A stretch of DNA of 12,257 nucleotides from Tetmemena sp. SeJ-2015. Taxonomy: Eukaryota; Ciliophora; Spirotrichea; Sporadotrichida; Oxytrichidae. The notes under the pieces are model-generated. The model searched no databases and was not told the DNA's origin. It saw nothing but the letters and a program-made list of their open reading frames with translations. The stretch is from contig JAJKFJ010012468.1 of NCBI GenBank assembly GCA_027382625.1, positions 1 to 12,257 of the forward strand. The letters run 5' to 3'. Position 1 is the stretch's first letter. Every line of letters begins with the position of its first letter. This document shows, piece by piece, positions 1-9,256 of this stretch. The translations under genes and the position numbers were made by a program.

Positions 1-1333
1 CTCCTTATTCGCAATATCCAAGTATTTCCTTTTGGTTTTTAAAACATTGAAAAATTTTCTCTTTAATTAAATCAGGAATGTCTTATATTAAATCTGAGAT
101 AGGCAAATTCCAACTAAAATTTTCAAATAGTCTAAACTTTAAATATGCAAATGTGACTTTTAGTTAATTAAGGAGTAATTTAATTTGACTCCTGTTTTTA
201 AATATATCTCAATAGAAGTGATAATTTCAAACTGCCACGCTTCAGAGCCACTAGAGATCAGCAACAAATCGTTTTTTTATTTTACAATTTTTACCAACCT
301 CCATTATCCATTCGTATTCATCCATAGTATTATAATTATGCTTTCTTCTTCTAATTCTTAGAATAAAAGGAAAGTAAAAGTGATTATTTTAATATAACAA
401 AATTTTGTAGTCCTAGAAGAAATCCATTTTTGAATGGTTCTTATGAACTTTGATTAGCTTTATTTCTGATAGAGCAAGCTTTATAACAAAAATAGTCTTT
501 GAAAATTATTTAAATAAGCTCAGTTCAGCCTTCATAATTGTAAAGCTCAATGCAAATTTAAGTGCTCTTGTTGTAAATGTCAAATATTTTCATCAAAATA
601 TCATAAATAAATAGTATAAAAAATATACATGTCAATCATTCCCAGCTCAAGTGCCAAAGGCCTGAATAATTGGAGCTCTTTATATTATCTACCATTATTG
701 TAGTCAGTCTAGACAGAATGAATTGTATGCAAAAGGATTCCCCTTACGAATAAATATAGGAAATATTTTTTGTAGAGTGAATTAAATTTAAAAAAACAGT
801 ACGAATAAATTCAAATCTTGAGACAGAATTAATGGCCATTTGTCTCAAAGAAATTAGAATTTAAAGATGTCTTTATAGTGTAATTGACAAGACGCAGATA
901 TTATAAGGGTATTCTCATAAGTCACAAATTCATATATCTAAACGGAGTTGAACTTAAAATAAAAGCTAAATAATAGAGTAAAAATAGAGAAAAAGAAAAA
1001 TGAGAATTTTAAAGTTGAATTAAGCTTTCATAACCTTCATTTTCATATTTATTTCTTTAAGTATTTATAATTATCCACTTTAAGGTAGAAGAGGATTACT
1101 TAAGTCGAAATGTGCACTTAATTATAAGAGAGCAGTTTGAACATCCAGAATTATTGTTATTTATCTAAGTAAGAGAAGCGAGTATAGGCAAATACATTGA
1201 ACTGCTCTTCTATTTAGCGAATTATCATTATTTATAAATGTAAATTTAATAAACTATTTCAATTATTTTTAAATAAATTCTATCCTATATCATAAGTTAT
1301 GAAACTTATATGATAGAAATACTTGGAGATCTC
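1..1333. other. A+T-rich stretch without a convincing gene
   Basis: Very A+T-rich, with runs of TTAA, TATTTA and AAATAA. I read parts of it in the TAA/TAG = Gln code and found no frame with clear codon bias or a recognisable motif, so I treat it as germline-limited or intergenic DNA. The only structure I can point to is an imperfect palindrome at 1288-1315, listed separately. A short exon or macronuclear-destined segment could be hidden here. Confidence 0.4.
1288..1315. repeat. Imperfect inverted repeat (hairpin)
   Basis: The left arm TATCATAAGTT (1288-1298) pairs with the right arm AACTTATATGATA (1303-1315) around a 4-nt ATGA loop, with a 2-nt bulge in the right arm. There is no T-tract or gene end that would make it a terminator. 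Function unknown; it may be chance in A+T-rich DNA. Confidence 0.4.
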
Positions 1334-1756
1334 TCAAAAATTTTATTGAGAAAAAAGGAAATTGTATTAAGCATCTCTTTGTTTTCTACTCCTTGATTTT
1401 TATTCAACTTAATTTAAAAAATAAAAGAGGAGGAGGCCCTTCCTTGAAATTAAATTTTTAATGAAAAATTTAATAATCATTCTCTTATCTAAAGAGTTTT
1501 TGTTTAATTCGTATTCCAAAACTTTATCTAGAGGAATTGGAAAATTGCTCCTCATCTTCGCGGCTTGAGCAGGCTGAATTCTGGAATTGCTTCATGGGCT
1601 GGGGTTTTTATATATGAAGTCAGAGCCAGCTAGATTAGCAGACATAGTTGATACCAATCTTGGCCAAGAAGGAGGCTTGAATGAACTCATAATGAGGATA
1701 TTTATTTCTCTTTGGTTATCATCTACTTTTTCATCACCCTAGCTCTTTTTAACATT
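1334..1756 (-). CDS. Probable coding fragment, unknown product (ciliate code)
   Basis: Read on the minus strand with TAA/TAG as Gln, one frame runs from 1756 to a TGA at 1334-1336, broken only by a TGA at 1592-1594. The first part contains the segment SSFKPPSWPRLVSTMSANLA and ends in YKNPSP before the internal TGA. The second part contains AQAAKMRSNFPIPLDKVLE and ends SQQNF. In the first part G is commonest at codon position 1 (about 13 of 54 codons, against 8 and 7 at positions 2 and 3), as in real coding DNA. The internal TGA could lie in an IES I did not locate, or mark a decayed gene. I recognise no domain. The plus strand over 1580-1740 is also open and G-biased, so the strand is not certain. 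Confidence 0.4.
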
Positions 1757-1845
1757 TCAAAGGATTTTTAAACCCAACTTCGCTTGAGATATAGTTTTTT
1801 TATATAGATAAATGGAGGCCCATAAAATTTTTGTCGTAAATGAAC

Positions 1846-3589
1846 TCAAGAGAAAAGAATAATTAAAAATTTGAGTATTGTACTCTAGCTTTCAGAATTA
1901 CTGTAACCCGCGAGAGTTGAGCAAATTAATATAATTTAGCTCAACAAGAGCTATTAACCATATTAATAGGTGGCAACTATATAGATTTTGACAAGGCTCA
2001 TCTTCGTTTGCTAATATTTCTCTGAGACCTGATATAGATCTGATATATAAAACCTTGTATTCGGTGGAGAGGATCTACTGAATCTTTTGATGGAGATTAT
2101 ATTAATCTTAGGTCCAAAAGCTTCGGTGATGGTCCCTATATAAGTGCATCTCAGTTCTAAAATATATTAATATAGCTCTAAGCTTTCAATAAATATTTCT
2201 TTCTTTATATTATTATATGTTCTGCCTCTATTTAAAAAAAAATTATCAGTTAGTTTCTGTAAAGCCTGGACGAACAAGGACTAATCTCTAGTCCGTTATC
2301 CTAAAAGTTAGTACTGTAAGCACTCCTTTTCAGCAAAGTTTTGCTAAAGCCACTATAAAAATAGTTTTTCTTAACTATTAATTTATGCAATTATAAGGAA
2401 GATTGTCCTCAACCACAACCATTCTCAAAATCTTTAATTCGAGTCTAACTCTCTAAAGTGATGTAAAGACTAAAAATGGCTACTTAAAGTAAAGCATGAA
2501 TTTCAACCCATTAATGTGAAATCGGTTCTGACAGTACTCTATTGTATAAAGAGTGTGATCATATCAAGGAATCTAAATTAGGACAAATTTCACTAATTTT
2601 AGGCGAAATCGATATATTAGTTGTTTCTCATAAAAAGTGGTGACGAGGAATGGTTCCCCAAATATATTTGTAATATGATTTTGGTTGATGTCTCGCATAA
2701 GAGTTTCGGCAATTCTTCTCATAACTTGCCCATCTGTAAATGTGAGCTCCATGTATTTAAAGTATTACTCAAACTCTTTGAAATTTCTCATAAAAACTTG
2801 AGGAGCTTCTCTAACTTCAATAATTTCTATCCCTTAAAATATAAAAATATTTAAATTTAAACTTTGAAATTAAATAGAAAATAAGTAGAAGCCGCTGGTA
2901 ACTTAAAGGATAAATTATTAAAGCCTGATTAGTTCTAAACTATTGAGAGATCTTAGCAGTTTTTGCTGTTAGTTACTTCTATGAACTCTAAGGGCCAGAG
3001 AAAATCAGATAAGGGTTTGAGAGGTGAAGGTTCAAGCATAAATAGAGGACTCTTACATCACTTGACTTTGCCAAGAATAAGCCCTTGAAAAAAATAATTT
3101 TCAAGAGCTGGATACAACTCACCTGGCTACTAAAGAACCGCAGTTAGGGTATTTTTATGCTTGCTCAAGAAGTTGGATAGCCCTAATAAATTTGCAGATT
3201 CTATTGGTTAAAAGCTCACATTAAATAATTTATATAAGCAATTATATATTTAAGATTATATTCTTCTTAATATCTTAAAATCATTCTATTTCAAATTTTT
3301 TTCCTTAGTTTCCTAAGATATAACTTTCTCTATTGACATTTGCAAAAATTAGGTCGAACCAATTTTTAAGTTAAGGGTTTGTATTATTGGTTCATCCTCC
3401 AAGAAACTTTGAGTCTGTCATTAAGTCCAAAATTAAGAGAATCATATCTTTGAATTCTACATCGTTTCTGTAATCTCTTATATTTAACGGGTTCATCAAT
3501 GGATACATCACCATCTTAGGATATTTATTAATAAGTGAAGATTTAGAAAGGGCGTTTATTATAATTAGTGATAATTTAAAGGAATTAAA
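1846..3589 (-). CDS. Candidate interrupted gene, unknown product, frames unresolved
   Basis: With TGA as the only stop, the minus strand carries a relay of long overlapping open frames: 3589-3392, 3417-3058, 3164-2817, 3004-2564, 2563-2330 and 2424-1846 (the last 192 codons). The best stretches by codon bias are about 2770-2570, containing FTDGQVMRRIAETLMRD and NHITNIFGEPFLVTTFYEK, where G occurs at position 1 about 18 times in 63 codons against 8 and 10, and about 3530-3395, containing MNPLNIRDYRNDVEFKDM with no stop triplet of any kind for about 50 codons. Frame switches between good stretches are what short IESs would cause, but I could not find a consistent set of pointers. In A+T-rich DNA several of these frames may be chance. 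No domain recognised. A decayed gene is possible. Confidence 0.35.
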
Positions 3590-3833
3590 TCAATTTTATT
3601 CTAAATTTTACTATATTAAAAGTATAAAATTTAGGTTACTCAAATTAAAATGTTTCAAGATAAATAAAGGAGTAAGTAATAGTCAATAAAAATGCCCAAA
3701 ATATCTTGCTTATTTTAATCTTCCTTTAAGTTTGGCGAAAATTCATCTATTTCGAAATTTTATAATTTAATAAATTTGGGAGTTGAATACCAAGTCATTA
3801 TTTTTGAAAAGCCTAGCAAATGTTATAACAGCC

Positions 3834-4555
3834 TCATTTTCGTTTTAATCTTAAGCGCTCTTTACTAGATTTGTTATCAGTTAATAATCTGATTAAAAAA
3901 GTTCTGTAAACTTTTTTAGAGTTGCTTAAAGTGAATTGCTCTACAATTCTTCGAGCATACAAGCTGGTAATTCGCTATAATGACTTTTAATCGCAATCTT
4001 TTTAATTAAAATTTACTTTAATTTATTTAGGATTCTTTTAAGTTTGTTCAATGCAAACCTTAAAGGTTTATATAAGACTATACTTATCCCCCTCAAAGAG
4101 CTCTTTCTTAGAGAGCTCTTTGGAGAGATTCTCATTAAAATGGAATGCTTCTTATATAGATTCTAATGCAAAAGAACTTGTATAACCAATAATCTTGTAG
4201 AGTTTCTCGTTCCAATTATCTCCTTTCATTAACTTAAGGCATAGGCTGAAGTCTCCAACTTCATCAATAATCAAGTGAATTTTAAATAAACTTTAACCTA
4301 TTAATTCCTGAAGATAAGAAGGTTTTGAGGTTTCATATCTCCAAAATAAATATCTTTGGAGTGAAGATAATCTAGAATCTTAAGGGCACGCAGAAAATAT
4401 ATACGAAAATTTAATTGATTAGTAAAATACAATCCAACTGCTCCTTGCTCGATGCCTCTCATTACACTAATTAACTTAATTATTTTCGTTGATTTTTAAA
4501 AGAATGCCTGATGAAGATGACGGCATCCCTCATTTCCAAAAAAAACGCACTTTGC
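3834..4555 (-). CDS. Protein kinase, ciliate-type, germline copy with one IES
   Basis: Protein kinase (phosphotransfer from ATP to protein Ser/Thr, by family). Read on the minus strand with TAA/TAG = Gln. The frame is open from 4555; an ATG lies at 4462-4460. The catalytic loop is IYFGDMKPQNLLIF (about 4307-4348), matching the family's HRD-x-K-x-x-N loop with FGD in place of HRD. Upstream, LRALKILDYLHSK is the helix before it. The metal-binding DFG is VGDFSL and appears only when the 32-bp IES at 4257-4288 is removed. The C-lobe continues through ELFEGDKYSL to a TGA at 3834-3836. From the ATG the joined frame is exactly 199 codons including the stop. Nine codons are TAA or TAG. The N-lobe (glycine loop, VAIK lysine) is not clearly present: upstream lies the G+C-rich inverted repeat, and a 1-nt frame slip near 4488 separates the HSFKNQRK-like segment. 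So the gene is 5'-incomplete, scrambled elsewhere, or a paralogous fragment. HRD and DFG are both altered, so activity is uncertain. Confidence 0.8.
4094..4122. repeat. Perfect 11-bp inverted repeat inside the kinase coding region
   Basis: CAAAGAGCTCT (4094-4104) and AGAGCTCTTTG (4112-4122) are perfect reverse complements with a 7-nt loop. They encode the repeated Lys-Glu-Leu of SKELSKKELFEG in the kinase C-lobe, which explains the structure. I do not read it as a terminator or regulatory hairpin. Confidence 0.6.
4257..4293 (-). other. IES with AACTT pointer inside the kinase
   Basis: Direct repeats AACTT at 4257-4261 and 4289-4293 flank 27 bp of A+T-rich DNA. Removing the insert plus one repeat (32 bp, not a multiple of 3) joins RNQQVK to VGDFSL, giving the expected order of catalytic loop then DFG-like motif. 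Left in, the frame hits a TGA. A GT-AG intron of 33 nt could be drawn here but would give the wrong frame, so elimination at a pointer fits better than splicing. Confidence 0.75.
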
Positions 4556-4964
4556 TCAAGCTTGCATGGGAGGTCATCCCAGTCGGTCTAGCCACGGTGG
4601 CTCCAGGCTCGGCAGCGGCACTCACCCGCGCCTGCCACTAACTTTCAGGTCGAAGTTGACTCGTATCTCTACTGATCTTGGGTGAGGTCTTTTTGGACTT
4701 GCCTAGGTGACAGCTAAAGATGGCTAAGGATCCTTTGAGTTGCAGCTTCCTCGCAGACTGTTGGCAGGGGACGAGTGAGTGCAGCTGCGTAGGCTGGAGC
4801 AACCGTGGCCAAACCCGCTGGGTCGATCTCCGCCTCCTGCATCATCATCAGACATTCTTTTAAATATTAACGAAAATAATTAAGTTTAAATTAGTGTAAT
4901 AAGAGTCATCGAGTAAGGAGCAGTGAGATTGTATTTTACTAATCAATAAAATTCTCCTATATAA
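4401..4964. repeat. Imperfect inverted repeat of about 560 bp with a G+C-rich core
   Basis: The left arm (about 4401-4520) matches the reverse complement of about 4842-4964 at roughly 90%, with mostly transitions and two small indels. The inner arms 4571-4637 and 4762-4829 match at about 75%. Bases 4561-4860 are about 57% G+C (170 of 300 counted) in DNA of about 30% G+C. The outer arms encode the kinase segment EQGAVGLYFTNQ on both sides, reading outward; one arm uses CAA and the other TAA for the same Gln. The inner arms have their own open frames, for example GATVA with mostly third-position or conservative changes. The arms are therefore diverged copies of one locus placed head to head, not a simple transposon end. 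I could not find a clear target-site duplication. Confidence 0.8.
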
Positions 4965-5165
4965 TAGGACAGAATTTCTGGGCTATAGGTTTATTTGAAT
5001 TTGCTTTAGAGAATGGGATCGTTCCATATTGAAAGTAGTTCATGAAAAATATATTAGTTTGCTTTCGTATTTATAAAATAACTTAAATAGATGAAGAGTG
5101 AATTGTTCTCTCTCTACAGTTGCGATATAGTTACAAATAAGGTTTTTCTAAAAGTTATATTCAAT
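4842..5165 (+). pseudogene. Decayed second copy of the kinase, opposite orientation
   Basis: The right arm encodes ISVIRVIEQGAVRLYFTNQ, clearly the same segment as the minus-strand kinase, running rightward. A 2-nt insertion relative to the left arm (AAGTTTAAATTAG against AAGTTAATTAG) shifts the frame. Beyond the arm, similarity continues only weakly. GLFEFALENGIVPY resembles the helix before a kinase catalytic loop, and FMKNILVCF followed by YKIT resembles the K-x-x-N-I-L region, but these are interrupted by TGA codons and have no intact HRD or DFG. I infer a paralogous fragment that has lost constraint. It could alternatively be a scrambled segment used elsewhere. Confidence 0.5.
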
Positions 5166-5860
5166 AATTTCCTCTTTGACTTATAAAATTAAGTCTGGCT
5201 AGTGGATTGATTTAATAAAAGCCGTATCTTTGAGTAAATTATTAAAATCGCATTAATATTCCTTAATTCTAAAGGGGAGATCATGCCAATTTATTGTCTT
5301 TACATAAACTTAAGATTCTTTTTAAAAATAAAATTGGTAAACTTCTTCTATTCCCTCATATTCAATTCTATATTTAATTTCTTATTCGCTTATTGATTTT
5401 ATTTAAATGCTAAATGTGCTTTTATAAGTGTTAGAGTTCTGCTTTAAATAATTAAGAGTTCGTGTTATAAAATTAAAAATATTTACTTTTCAAAGCTGAA
5501 ATAAGAAATAAAGCGAAATTTTTTATTTAATTTGATAAATGAAAATAATGAGAAGGAAAGTATAAAAAATTTCCTTCACAATTGAAATGGTCTTGATAAA
5601 TACAATTTATCTGTAATTTTTTAAACTGAAAAATTTTATAAGCTAAACAATCACTGAATAAATTCTTAATTCCCAGAGCCTTTATAAATAGAGAATTCAA
5701 GTTCCTCATTTAAAGAGAAATTTTGATTGAATGAATGAATTAATTAATGAAGAAAAAGAAAGAAAGAATTAAATAGGATCATTTATAACTCCAATAAATG
5801 ATAGCAAAGAGAGAATAAGTTGAGTGAAAATCGTCATTATTTTATTCATTTTGCTGAATT
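5166..5860. other. A+T-rich stretch, no gene seen
   Basis: A+T-rich spacer. It contains a simple-sequence patch at about 5727-5775 built from GAAT, TTAA and GAAA units. A 60-residue minus frame at 5527-5709 is rich in Phe, Leu and Lys with no motif or codon bias, and I do not call it a gene. Confidence 0.45.
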
Positions 5861-6325
5861 TTGTATTATATTCATGAAAAAGCAACAAAAAAATTAAAAA
5901 AGCGAATTTTCTTAATTTTTTTTTTAAAAAAAAAAGTGATACTTATAAGGGTTTGTGTAGGTTCACAAAAGCCAGCCAACTTTCTTTCTATTGGAATGAA
6001 TGATACCGTCTTACACATTAGATATTTTTTCATCAAAGACCTAGATGGATTCTTTGGAAATGTATTAATATTTCATCAAATAGGAGGATCTGGTTCGTTA
6101 TTATATACTAAAAGTCCTTCATTAAATTTTAATAATTTATAAATTGAACCTCACTCTAAAACCTAAAAATATGATATTTAGCTAGCATTTATATCTTTAA
6201 TGTGTCTTTTTTTTTAATTCGTTGTAAAATTGGAATTAGGGGTTTACTCAATTTTATATATTTTCTGTTTTTAATGTTCTTAAATTCCAATTTCTTTTAT
6301 CACTTCTTTTTTTTCCCAGAGTTGA
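5861..6325 (+). CDS. Weak open reading frame, unknown product
   Basis: With TAA/TAG as Gln this plus-strand frame runs 154 codons to a TGA at 6323-6325. It has no ATG at its start (it begins at TTG). The stretch encoding ANFLSIGMNDTVLHIRYFF and DLDGFFGNVLIFHQIGG has G at codon position 1 about 15 times in 52 codons, against 10 and 4, which is coding-like. The ends are low-complexity Lys/Phe and Phe/Leu runs. A minus-strand frame over the same bases is also fairly protein-like, so strand and reality are both uncertain. No domain recognised. Confidence 0.3.
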
Positions 6326-6537
6326 GGAGTCAATTAAATATTGTCCTTTTGTCTATGCAGTCAGGTTCTCCTTTCATTCACGAGAATTGCTTTAAAATGT
6401 TTGAATAAATTCTTGAAATATCAAAGCTTTCTTCCCATTTTCTAAAGTTATTATTTTGAATTCATCTTTGTCAAACTAAATATAATAAATTTTTAAGTAA
6501 TTACTATCCTTATAATAATTGATCGATGTAGGTTTGT

Positions 6538-7110
6538 TCAGCCTTTTAAGAGATGTCTTACTTAAACTTTTAAATTTAATTACATTATAAATTTCATAAA
6601 CGCACTATCGGATTGTGGAGCTTGATGCTTAGATTTATCATTTTAATTATCCACACACTCTTAAATCTTGTCTAGTTTTTCGTTCTGGAATTCATATTTT
6701 AAATTTATATCAAAAATAAACATTTTCATCATTTATTTCTCCTCTGTTATCTTGAGTGCTTACTATAACTGCCTTTTTTAACACTTCTTCATTTAATTGT
6801 TATTAAAACTGAGCACACATTTACAGGAACTCCTCTTCATGATTTTATTTGAATAAAGTATAGAATTTAATTAAAATGGGTGATTTATTAAAATAATAAA
6901 TGGAGAGCTTAACTTCGTGGCAGTTGAAATCACATATTCACTCCCTGATCTGCAGATTGTTTGATAGCTTATTTAAAATGAACATGAGTTTATTCTTTCT
7001 TCATCTTCATAGCACTTCTAGACAGCGAGATATGATGAGCTCAAGGGCATTAATTCCAAATATAAGGTCAAGCAACTTTTGTGTCGATTATAACTCTGGA
7101 CTGAGCTCTA
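6538..7110 (-). CDS. Unknown protein gene with two IESs (ciliate code)
   Basis: Three minus-strand segments join into one frame after removing two pointer-flanked inserts: 7010-6946, 6839-6731 and 6702-6538. From the ATG at 7010-7008 the joined length is 339 nt, exactly 113 codons including the TGA at 6538-6540. The protein starts MKMKKEQTHVHFKQAIK, continues HEEEFLQMCAQFQQQLNEEV, then RGEINLKYEFQNEKLD, and ends VRHLLKG. It is charged, Gln-rich and probably helical, and could form coiled coil. In the middle segment G is at position 1 in 16 of 43 codons, against 4 and 7, a strong coding signal. Further frame upstream (7110-6995, containing LDLIFGINALELIISRC) probably belongs to the same gene through another IES not located. 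No family recognised. Confidence 0.6.
6703..6736 (-). other. IES with ATTTAT pointer
   Basis: Direct repeats ATTTAT at 6703-6708 and 6731-6736 enclose 22 A+T-rich bases. Removing 28 bp (one frame step) joins NRGEI to NLKYEFQNEK and avoids a TGA just downstream of the first repeat. Both sides have strong codon-position bias in the joined frame. Confidence 0.65.
6840..6949 (-). other. Probable IES with TGAT pointer
   Basis: TGAT occurs at 6840-6843 and 6946-6949, separated by 102 bases of mostly A+T-rich DNA. Removing 106 bp joins KQAIKQSAD to HEEEFLQM in frame and removes TGA stops in both frames. The pointer is only 4 bp, so this call depends on the restored reading. Confidence 0.5.
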
Positions 7111-7194
7111 CCAGATAAAAGTTGCAAGGATATAAAGTTCTTAGAGTTTTATGCTGAATCGAATGGTCTAATAATTATTCAAATCTGAGACACT

Positions 7195-8216
7195 TCAACT
7201 GCCTGTTCCATTTTAATCTCTAATTTAATTCTCTTTTTTATTAAATTCTCAGCTATAATAAAAACAATTATAATTGACAATTTTGAGATTCGGCTGAGGC
7301 TATTTAGCATTTTCTGTTTTGAATAGCTCAGAGCTTCCATAAGATAATTGTTCAGAATCTGTTCGAGAAATAAAATCCCTATTTTTGTCTTCCATATTCA
7401 AGTTTCTGGTTTACACAAAATAAACTTATTAAAATTTTTCGAATTTCGATTAGTATTATATTTAATTAACCTATTTATATTTTAATTTGAGAAAGCAAAC
7501 TTACTCTGAATTAAGGAGAAATAAATGTAATTATTTTCGAAAATTAATCAACAGCACACTGCTAATGAAACAATCTCAGTCTTAATAAATTCTTCTCCTC
7601 CTCAGATAAGAGAGTCCGCATTATCTCATCCAGTCTCCTCTAAACTAACTCTCCATCCAAAAATAACCAATTAACAATACCAGTAATTTTACACCATCCT
7701 AGTGACAAAAATAATACAACTCATAATGAATATTAATAAAAATTCAATTTAAATAAAATGAAAATTCACAGAAGAGTAATCACTATGAAAGCAAATTAAA
7801 AATAAATAATGCAGAAAGAGCACTAGGAACAGGACAATAAATTCTATACAAGAATATTTATTCAAGTTTGATAACTTTTATGTGAGTTAATAAACTAATA
7901 AATTGGATATATGAAATTCAATTGTTATAGAAATAAATAATTAGAGTAGTTCTAATCTACTAACCAAAGCATAGCATTTTGTGATTAAGTAATTTATTAA
8001 CAGAAACTAAGACTTCTCGAGACAAAATGGGAGTAAACAGTATAAAAAAATAAGGTGGCATTGAATCACAGATAGCTTCTTTATCTACCCTTACTCAAAT
8101 GGCATAATAAAAAATAAAAAATAAAATTTCACTTGAGTGGAGATATTGCCAAAGGACAACCTGAGGATCGAGAACATAGAAAGGTGGCTTTATTATTGAA
8201 AAGTATCATAAAATTA
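7195..8216. other. A+T-rich stretch, no gene resolved
   Basis: A+T-rich, with a purine-rich plus strand between about 7500 and 8130 and an A-tract repeat (TAAAAAATAAAAAATAAAA) near 8107-8126. I saw no motif or consistent frame. Short macronuclear-destined segments could be present but I cannot support one. Confidence 0.35.
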
Positions 8217-8531
8217 TCAGCCGGCATGAGATGGATCTTAACACTTAACAAAGTCTACTTCCAACCTTTTAATCTGGTTCCACATTTATTTTAACTTAAG
8301 AAAAAATGGTTTACTGAAGAAAGAATCGTCCTTTCTTTGAGGGTTCAATTTTCGTCCAAAATTATGAACAGGGTGAATTAAAAAATCTACTAGAGAAAGC
8401 CCCTTAATACTCTGTTTGATCATTACCTTACAAGTAGCTAATTTATTAAGATATCTTCTTAAAGAGTCAAGGCAGTAATTAGAAAATAATTTTTGTAACA
8501 AATATAAATCATATTTTAGAATAGTGCTGAA
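8217..8531 (-). CDS. Open reading frame, unknown product (ciliate code)
   Basis: A minus-strand frame of 104 codons ends at TGA 8217-8219 and is bounded upstream by TGA at 8532-8534. The first 71 codons from 8501 contain no stop triplet of any kind; two TAA codons further on read as Gln. It includes YCLDSLRRYLNKLATCKVM, VDFLIHPVHNFGRK and ends VDFVKCQDPSHAG. Codon-position bias is modest (G 18, 14, 15 of 104). It looks like the 3' end of a gene; the 5' part is probably displaced by an IES or lies elsewhere. No domain recognised. Confidence 0.45.
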
Positions 8532-8534
8532 TCA

Positions 8535-9256
8535 GCTGGTTCGGCTACGATTGAAAAATCTCATTATATGTTCAGGTTTGGTTATCCGCAGATCAAAGCT
8601 TAGGGTAAGTGACAACAGAGCATACGGACTTTTAGCATTCATTATTGATCAACGAATAATAACACCCAAGCCTCATGTTAAATTAATGCAATGATCTTTA
8701 TTAAAGAGCAACCTATTTAACTTAGATATTTTAACACTTTCTGCTTATTCTGGCTCTTCCTGGCTTTTAAAAAATTAATTTCTGGCCATTTAAAATAATT
8801 AATTTCCCAAAATAGAATATGTAGCATACTTGAAATTCAGACGGGCTTAAATTTTAAAACTTATTTAATTTATCACAAATTTAATCATTATCAAATCATT
8901 AATATAAATAGATATTGATTCCCAATAATGGTTCATAGTCATATTTATTGATGAAATATAAAATAGGGAAATAATAAACAACAGCGGTTATAAATGTTGG
9001 TTTTGATTATTCAGTAGAGTTTGGAAGCTCAATCGCAAATTAAATAAATATCTCACTTTTTTAAATCAGAAATAAGGAAAATCATACATGGAGGGCATTA
9101 GAAGGTTAATATGTGAAAGGTTAAAACAAAATGATCGCAAAGCATTTAGACGCTTCAAACTCTCGATAATATGGCTATAAGAAGTCTGGAAAAAGATCTT
9201 CCCATCTAATTTATAAAAGAAGAAGGTTCGAGGCGCAGATAATACAAGAAACGGAA
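8535..9256. other. A+T-rich stretch, no gene seen
   Basis: Nothing recognisable. It contains short G+C-richer patches (near 8530-8640) but no frame with motif or convincing bias on either strand. Confidence 0.35.

Noticed and set aside
1550..1745. Plus-strand frame resembling the C-lobe of a plant-type receptor kinase (ADIVDTNLGQE)
   Set aside because: Only a short stretch matches loosely, no kinase motif is present, and the minus strand is at least as coding-like.
2386..2424. Possible response-regulator start (VVVEDNLPYN) on the minus strand
   Set aside because: No phospho-acceptor Asp region or other receiver motif follows in any frame; short motif match only.
2621..2854. Plus-strand ORF of 77 codons
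   Set aside because: It lies opposite a minus-strand frame with strong codon-position bias (about 2570-2770) and has no motif of its own, so it is a shadow.
1846..3589. TGA read as tryptophan (all three stop codons reassigned)
   Set aside because: An attractive reading at first, but in all-sense A+T-rich DNA every frame looks protein-like. The kinase and several other genes end cleanly at TGA, and TGA is no rarer or commoner than chance in the test frame.
4094..4122. Hairpin as a transcription terminator
   Set aside because: It is explained by a Lys-Glu-Leu repeat in kinase coding sequence and is not at a gene end.
4401..4964. MITE or foldback transposon
   Set aside because: Arms encode kinase sequence and no secure target-site duplication was found; only a weak CAGAA match flanks it. 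Not excluded, but duplication and inversion of a gene segment fits better.
5527..5709. Minus-strand ORF of 60 codons
   Set aside because: A+T-rich, Phe/Leu/Lys composition, no codon bias or recognisable motif.
6202..6408. Plus-strand ORF of 68 codons
   Set aside because: Phe/Leu-rich low-complexity translation of T-runs, with no motif or bias.
6900..7118. Plus-strand ORF of 72 codons starting MESLTSW
   Set aside because: It overlaps the minus-strand gene and its predicted IES; the minus-strand joined frame gives a better protein and exact codon arithmetic.
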